This document shows positions 57,942 to 64,000 of a DNA stretch of 64,000 nt, in pieces (positions within the stretch are counted from its first letter, which is position 1; each line of letters opens with the position of its first letter). The translations under genes and the position numbers were made by a program. Below the pieces are notes generated by a model. That model was not told the DNA's origin and did not search any database. It saw only the letters and a list, made by a program, of their open reading frames with translations. The DNA is taken from NCBI RefSeq assembly GCF_019175385.1, contig NC_083344.1, forward strand, positions 59,396,782 to 59,460,781, given 5' to 3'. Source of the stretch: Lycium barbarum. Its lineage: Eukaryota > Streptophyta > Magnoliopsida > Solanales > Solanaceae.

Positions 57942-60488
57942 CTTACCTCTCGAGGTAATAATTCTATGTCATTGTCTTTACTCTCCTCTTTATTTCCCAG
58001 TTAGTTAACACTTGTATTGCGAGCTCTTCTGCTGAAATGTCACTCTCTCTCTCTTGTCTGCATGCTGTTCAGTTGTACTAGCACTGATTGATTCTGACTT
58101 GTATTCATGGTGCACTTAGTCATAACTTTACTCTTTCTTCTTCTATAAGTTACTCCCTTAAGATGTATCGTTCATTTAGTTTTTCCTCTTAATCTTTACA
58201 TAAGATTTTATTACGCACAGACGTCCCTCGTCTATTTATTAGACTTTACAATCCTTGGAGTATTTCATGTCTCTGCGTAACCTGTGGACCCTTCGCTGAC
58301 TGTACGAATAAAACACAATTTTCTGAGCTGTAACATTATTTTACTTCAATAACCTTACATTGCTCTGCTGTTCCAGTCCATAGTCTTGAATCTTCATCCT
58401 CATGTATCACTTCTCGACTTCTTTAAGAGACTTTAACTGTCACTTTACTTTTTAGCTCTTAATCTCTATCTTTAAAGTTGGCTATTTAGTAGCACTGGAG
58501 TTCCCTCATATAATAACTTTACATAGCTGCTATGTGATCTGACTATCATTAACGTGTATAATTCTAAAAGAATTTTTGATTTGACATATAAATTCACTGT
58601 CTTCTAGTAACCAGCTCGTTCTGATCGTCTCGCTTAAACCATTTCACAATTTCCCTTAATCCAACTTGTAACACTTTGGGCATACTATCTCGTGTCATTT
58701 CTTTATCTTTAATTCAAACTCTTTTATTGCCTCGTTACTCAGATTTTGCTCTTAGTTTTCCTATCACACATCATGTTGCGATCTTTACAAGAATATGCGT
58801 AGGTGCTCAAATTAGCCCAAGAAATACCTTAGCGTTGTTTCCCTAGTCTTCATGTTTTACCTTGCCTTCTTCTCTCGTATCTTACAATCGGTATCGGGAT
58901 AAATCTTCGGCTCAACCATGGCCATGTCCTATCTTCCCTTAGTATTAACTCTATCTCGGTAATTTGGCTCAAACCATCTTACACATTTCCTTAATGTACC
59001 CAAAATATCACAACCGCATTATTATTACTGAATCCTTACTCTTCTTATTAAGTACTCACTTGGTCTCATTCTTAATATTCAAATATTCATAGGTTGTATA
59101 ACTATTCTTGTACAACTTGTATAAAGTATATCCAATCTTAGTCACGGTCTTTCCTTCTCCTAGTTCATTCTACTTTACATATCTCATTCCTACTAAAACT
59201 TGCTCGTAGCCTATCTTTTGCCTTCCTTTATTTCCCCTTTGATTTTCTCATATCCTACTATAGGAGATTTTTCTGTCCCTTCTCCTTTGCTACTTGTAAG
59301 TGACAATACCATTAGCAACCAATTCTATTGCCAACATCTTAGTCTCTGATCCAGTATAGCATTGCTATCCGTTATAATATCTCTTAAGTTACTCATTTCC
59401 ATTCTCTTGTCGTATTATTTCTTTTTATAAGCACCCACTTTCTAATGCTACCTCTATATCCTTAGGAAAACATTACTTCTGCATAACCCCTTTCTTATTT
59501 TCAAAACATATTCTGTTCATCCCTGTTTGTTCTTATCATACCAGTCATTTTCTGGCACTCATTCTACTTCGTTGCTCATCTTTCTGTAGTTTGGTCCTTC
59601 ATAATTCCGTCACTTATATTACTCGTGTTCTCGGCTATACATGTCATAACCTGTTACTATACTGTTTTCTCGCTTTCTTCATATTTCCTTCTTTCAATTA
59701 ACTCCTTCTTTTCTTGTGCTCGCTATCATTTCTCCTACCAGATAATTATTCTGAACTTTCCCTACAGAACTTTATAAGTCTTTCTTATTCGTTCTATAGC
59801 TCGCTTTTCCGTTTCACACTTGCCTTTATACACTAGTCACATAGATCACGTCATATCTTTTAGTCACTTCCTCACTAGGCTTTACTCATTTTCATAACAT
59901 CCTTATTATATTCACATTATATCCTATTTGTAATGAATCCTATAGTGTAACACTTCTTAACCTTATTCACGATTCTTACTATGGTTAAATCACACTCTGC
60001 GGGGTCGGCATACATAACCTTTTACCCTTTCTGATCAATCTTATCCTTAATACCTCACAAGTTGTCGTATCAATACATTCATATTCGTCACAATTCTTCC
60101 TCCTCTGCACTCATCATAATTTATCCTTGCTTATCAGTTCAGTCGATATCTCAACATAACACTCTATTAAGATTTGCCAGCCTTCTAAATCATCTCTTAG
60201 TATCACAAGCCCTTCCAAATTATCCTAGCATTTTTTTCCTATATCGATATCGACCTCATAATTACTATTACCATCAATTCAACAGTTAACTTATTTCTCG
60301 AAGTCAGCCGTACTCACAACTTACTCAAATCCTATCATTACTGTTGACACGACCTTTCAAGACATATTACAAACTTATATCTCATTCTCTTTTTATTTCT
60401 AGGAAAATTTTGACAGAGATTCCTCTGTATTTCTTACTATCCCAAAACTTGCACGCAGGAAATACCAACAATGCCTCACAGGGCCAAC

Positions 60489-60540
<52 letters not shown>

Positions 60541-60663
60541 TAGCCACACAGGGCTCCCAATAACAACAACAGTATGAAAATGATGAACTTACCTCGTATG
60601 TCCAACTCAAACTGTACCAGTTATGCTTTCCTGTTTACTTTCCCTTTCAATCTTTAACTGTAG
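57942..60663 (-). mobile_element. Noncoding internal domain, copy B (2.7 kb)
   Basis: It aligns with 34290-37930 in the same order but lacks the polypurine end and a block of roughly 1 kb corresponding to about 35750-36690. No coding frame was recognized. It contains the AGAGGAATCTCTGTC word (about 60413) and a TA microsatellite (60490-60538). The junction with LTR d at 60664 shows no primer binding site. Confidence 0.65.
60490..60538. repeat. (TA)n microsatellite
   Basis: A pure TA run of 49 bases, at the same place as the run at 37733 in copy A. Confidence 0.95.
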
Positions 60664-61263
60664 TGTCACCACCCAACCCCATGGGCCATGACTAGTGCCC
60701 GAGCTGGACACTCGTATACGAACCTGTTAGATATAGTCAAACTGAAACTAAGGACGGAATGAAGACTTGTAAAAGCAACCAAAGATTCATAACGCCATAT
60801 ATCATAGTAAACCTGTCTCCTGAGGAGTCACAGCTGACCAAAGCATAACACAATACGCAAGCCGACAAGGCTGCCACTATATATAGGAAGATCCAAAACA
60901 AACCATATCGACACAGCTGACCAAAACCTATATACAACCCACATATATCTACAGACCTCTAAGAGTATAAAAGTGAAATATGACGGGATAGGGCCCTGCC
61001 GTACCCCCTAGATATGCAGAAGTCAATATCAAAAGATCTGTACCAAAATAGTCTAGGCTCCAGAATAGTGGAGCTCTCCAAAACAGTTGAGCAGAAGTCC
61101 TAGGCTGGAGGATCACCAAACCGAGTGTCTGTACCTGCGGGCATGAAACGCAACCCCCGAAGAAAGGGGGTCAGTACGAGATATGTACTAAGTATAGAAA
61201 GCATGAAATACAATAAAGAAGATCATGTCATATACCATACCTGGCCCATTATGGGACTCGGTG
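60664..61263 (-). repeat. LTR d, truncated terminal part (minus sense)
   Basis: It begins TGTCACCACCC and follows LTR B through the constant-loop hairpin (about 60981-60999) and the three-hairpin module (61135-61190) to the first CCCATTATGGG hairpin. It ends abruptly at 61263 inside the word CTCGGTGAAG, joined to the leader of another element. Confidence 0.82.
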
Positions 61264-61324
61264 AAGACTCTACTACACACGACTTTGCAGACAACCCCTA
61301 GGACGAACTGCTCTGATACCACTT
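61264..61324 (-). other. Leader start with primer binding site of a second element
   Basis: The minus strand reads TGGTATCAGAGC (61310-61321), followed by the usual leader up to GTAGTAGAGTC, where the fusion with LTR d begins. The leader hairpin, which would follow at once, has been deleted together with the whole internal domain. Confidence 0.82.
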
Positions 61325-61764
61325 TGTCACACCCCAATTCCGAAAGGGCATGATGGGCAGCCAACGCTTACTTAGAGCTGAGCGAACCCTCTGGCATTCA
61401 CATAATGAAACTGGACATAAACAATATTCGGAAATATAATAAATTACTTTCCGTTAAACCATAGAAATTTGCGAACGATACTCAATTAATCAAAAACCGA
61501 GTAAGTCAAGCTGACATATCGGCCTACATGGCGCTTTACTCAACGCATGACATCTTAACATACTAGTCACAGGACACTGTCTGCAAAGTCTCTAAGAGTA
61601 AACACCTGAATCATATGAGTCGGGACAGGGCCCCGACGTACCATACACACATATGATAACCATAATGACTCGGCACTGCTTCAGGAAATGAAATGGAGTT
61701 TGCCAATCCCAGCTGATAGCCAACCATCCTAGCTGAATACTTTTACCTCCAAAATAATATGGGA

Positions 61765-61824
61765 CTGTGTGGCATGAACACAGTGCCCCCAGGCAAAGGG
61801 ACGTCAGTACGAGCAATGTACCGA
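61765..61824 (-). other. Three-hairpin LTR module (CTGTG/CACAG variant)
   Basis: On the minus strand stem 1 has a G-T pair (CGGTAC with GTACTG), stem 2 is GTCCC with GGGGC, and stem 3 is CTGTG with CACAG. Both changed bases of stem 3 are complementary, compared with CTGCG/CGCAG. Confidence 0.8.
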
Positions 61825-61965
61825 GTATGTAAGGCAGCAGTAACCATAAAGAATCAGATATAAGCCATAATCAAAGTATGAGAAAACACATGTAATATGA
61901 ATAACCCCGAAGGGAGAGAATAACCATGTAAGTAGCCCCAAAGGCAATGCTTAGAAATGTAAATA

Positions 61966-62146
61966 TATACCATACCCGGCCTTTTAGTAAGGGACTCAGT
62001 GAAATATAAATATATACCGTACCCGGCCCTCTAGTGAGGGACTCGGTGAAGTAAGGATATATATACCGTACCCGGCCCTCTAGTGAGGGACTCGGTGAAT
62101 AATGCAATGGAACTGTGCATGATACATACCCGGCCCGAGACTCGGT
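61966..62146 (-). repeat. Tandem hairpin array, about 56-bp unit
   Basis: Three consecutive units each contain a hairpin on a TAGT loop (CCTTT/AAGGG in one, CCCTC/GAGGG in two), inside a CCCGG...CTCGG frame. A fourth, loopless CCCGGCCCGAGACTCGG follows. The single pair changed between C-G and T-A keeps pairing. Confidence 0.75.
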
Positions 62147-62424
62147 GAAATGATGTAATAGTGTTTTGCACGATTAGAATAGCAGGAGCAACCATATACA
62201 AACTAAATCATCATCTGAGACTCAATAGAATAATTAGAATGAACCAACACTTGAGAATCAAAGACAACTGTCATGTCAAGTTCCAATGAGAACTAGAATT
62301 CATTGGAGTCATGTATGTTCATCGTTCGCTCGTTTATGTAATTCATGCTAAAAGGAAAGAAGGGATAGCCTTAACATACCTTGTCCACTTCTTAAGCTAA
62401 TCCAAACTTAAGTCTCGGGCTTCC

Positions 62425-62502
62425 TGCTATATCCCGTATTTTGCGTATTCGGAAAAATTTGAAATAATTGTGATTAGTAAGAGGTAAGGCCATATTTGAT
62501 CT
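62425..62502 (+). repeat. LTR start fragment (plus sense)
   Basis: It begins TGCTATATCCCGTATTTTGC, inserted in LTR e, and is interrupted after 78 bases by a minus-sense LTR. CTTCC precedes it; the matching duplication would lie outside the window. Confidence 0.7.
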
Positions 62503-63473
62503 TGTCACGACCCAACCACGTGGGCCACGACTGGCACCCTACTTAGGCACCCAGCCAGACTTACATATCCAATTATCATATCCAAACTTAGCTCAGAGTT
62601 CACAATAGTTATGTTAAACATAATTTAAATCAAAACTGGTCTTAAGCGGTCGTGCATACCAAAATATCATATCGGAACACATAGAAGCGGCGGAATGCAC
62701 ATTGCCGATCATATGTACAAATATAGACATAAGGGCCATTTTGGCCACCATAACAGACGGACCGCATTAAGACACAGATCGTAATCAAACAGACACATAC
62801 AGGACCCTCGACCCACAAATATGACTACAGGCCTCTACAAATACAAAACGAAAACATGGGACGGGACAAGGCCCCGCCGTACCCCAAATAGTCAAATATA
62901 CAGATACATATACATCACAAAAGATATATACCAACATATGGGCTCCGAATCGAAAGGAGTACTCTGTAATAGCAGGACGGGGAGCCTACAGTGGTGGATC
63001 ACCGGCGTCTGTACCTGCAGGCATGAAACGCAGCCCCCGAAGAAAGGGGGTCAGTACGAAAGATGTACTGAGTATGTAAAGCATAGAGTGCAGAAGTGTA
63101 AACCATAACTGAAAACAAACAGGATACAAAAAGGGGAATACTGACCAGTATATCAAAATCTGTACCAAAAACATATGTACATAATGCAGATAAAAATCAT
63201 GCAAAGCTCAGGAACGTGGTCACCCCTCCGACGCAGGTGCCACACACAGCATAACACCAGACGGTTCAAATCTCCGTACATCCCCGAACACACATATCAT
63301 CATAACATATCACCAGCCATATCACAGCATAACTCCAAACGGAACCCGGCCCTATGGCGAGGCCTCGGGAACCGTAACACAGCATACGGCCGAATTTATC
63401 ATAGGGCGCCACGAACCATAACCGGTGGACAAAATCATAATAAGGGCACGAGTGGAGTCGTGATGTCACGACC
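62503..63473 (-). repeat. LTR f, terminal part (minus sense)
   Basis: It begins TGTCACGACCC at 62503. It has the GACGGG/CCCGCC hairpin (about 62862-62880) and the three-hairpin module (63015-63071, last pair of stem 3 changed). It is interrupted at 63473 by another LTR. Confidence 0.75.
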
Positions 63474-64000
63474 CAGCCCCGTGGGCCGCGACTGGTGCCC
63501 TTCTGGGACACCCCAAACGAACTCACACCCAGATCATTACAATTCAAACTCAACCGAACTCAGCATACGTTATTCGAACTCAACATCACAATCAGACATC
63601 TACCGAACACTTATTCTAAGCAGTCGCCCGTACAGATCAGACAAATCACAATCAGAAGGAAGGCGGAATGTACATCGCCAAATTTCACACACACACATCA
63701 GAAGGGTGGCGGAATGCACATCGCCCCCAAATGCATACACATACATACAAACTCAGAGGCCGACTTGGCCATAGTAGCGTACGGGCCACTTAAGATCGTA
63801 AAACAGACTCACATGCAAACACACCGGACCCACGACCCACAAATCTGACTACAGGCCTCTAGACAAAACAGAACATAAGAACATAGGACGGGACAGGGCC
63901 CCGCCGTACCCACTCATCCAAATATACAGAATACAGACACAACAAAAGATTTGTACCAAAAGTAGGCTCCGGATCAAAGGGGAGCTCTCCAACACAGCAG
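63474..64000 (-). repeat. LTR g, terminal part (minus sense), cut by window edge
   Basis: It begins TGTCACGACCC after CGTGA (63469-63473) and runs off the window. It has a repeated GGAAnGGnGGCGGAATGnACATCGCC word (about 63655-63725) and the GACGGG/CCCGCC hairpin (about 63888-63906). Confidence 0.75.

Larger units (their letters stand above)
61325..62424 (-). repeat. LTR e, terminal part (minus sense)
   Basis: It begins TGTCACACCCC beside the primer binding site, so it was a 5' LTR. It has GTCGGG/CCCGAC (61619-61637), the three-hairpin module with CTGTG/CACAG third stem (61765-61824), a tandem hairpin array (61966-62146) and the CCTTAACATACC block (about 62370). It is cut at 62424 by a plus-sense LTR. 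The same family is at 9501-10011. Confidence 0.82.

Noticed and set aside
61966..62146. CRISPR-like array of repeats and spacers
   Set aside because: Only three to four units, spacers are themselves repeated, and the setting is a plant LTR; the hairpins are tandem duplications.
63175..63774. 199-residue open frame
   Set aside because: It crosses the junction between LTR f and LTR g at 63473/63474, so it cannot be an old gene.
1..64000. tRNA genes
   Set aside because: I saw no cloverleaf with a T-arm GTTCGA word in a sensible context; all tRNA-like matches were primer binding sites.

Overview
The window looks like a piece of intergenic heterochromatin from a flowering plant, most likely in the nightshade family (Solanaceae). 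That placement is an inference from the overall style of the repeats, not a database match. I find no host protein-coding gene, no tRNA gene and no functional rRNA gene. Nearly every base can be assigned to nested Ty3/gypsy long-terminal-repeat (LTR) retrotransposons. Their integrase carries a C-terminal chromodomain, so they are chromoviruses, probably Tekay/Del-like.

Layout, left to right. 1-4380: three LTR pieces. 4381-9500: a decayed minus-strand pol gene, split by a plus-strand solo LTR (6319-8842, target duplication AGGAA). 9501-18090: minus-strand LTRs around a short non-autonomous internal domain (14091-15302). 18091-37932: a minus-strand LTR/internal-domain chain. One LTR of this chain (18515-34099) was hit by a full-length plus-strand element (20824-30458, duplication TACAC, nearly complete gag-pol) and by a minus-strand solo LTR (30714-33958, duplication GATTG). 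37933-51197: another LTR of the chain, split by a 10.7 kb plus-strand element (38767-49478) that has fresh-looking LTRs but a ruined pol. 51198-54778: an LTR fragment split by a solo LTR (51298-54029, duplication AACAA). 54779-61263: a second copy of the LTR/internal/LTR/internal chain. 61264-64000: truncated leader and LTR pieces.

All the LTR families, although highly diverged, share one architecture when read in sense: TG start, TATA box, a splice-donor-like AAGGTAAGA, a GGAAATGCTGCCC block, a GGTATGTAAGGC block, an array of small hairpins, a compact three-hairpin module (18 copies here), a further hairpin with a constant loop, and the terminus GGGTCGTGACA. The leader just after the tRNA-iMet primer binding site folds into a long hairpin whose loop holds a self-complementary hexamer (GCGCGC or GTGCAC). 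This is the form of a retroviral RNA dimerization site. Two elements also carry, in their internal region, a 105-base sequence resembling plant 5S rRNA, with the internal Pol III promoter boxes preserved.

The strongest candidates for an undescribed system are therefore RNA-level: a set of covarying structured RNA modules and a 5S rRNA mimic in plant chromoviruses. Some of the carriers (for example 38767-49478) appear to have moved recently although they lack working proteins, which suggests mobilization in trans by relatives such as the 20824-30458 element.
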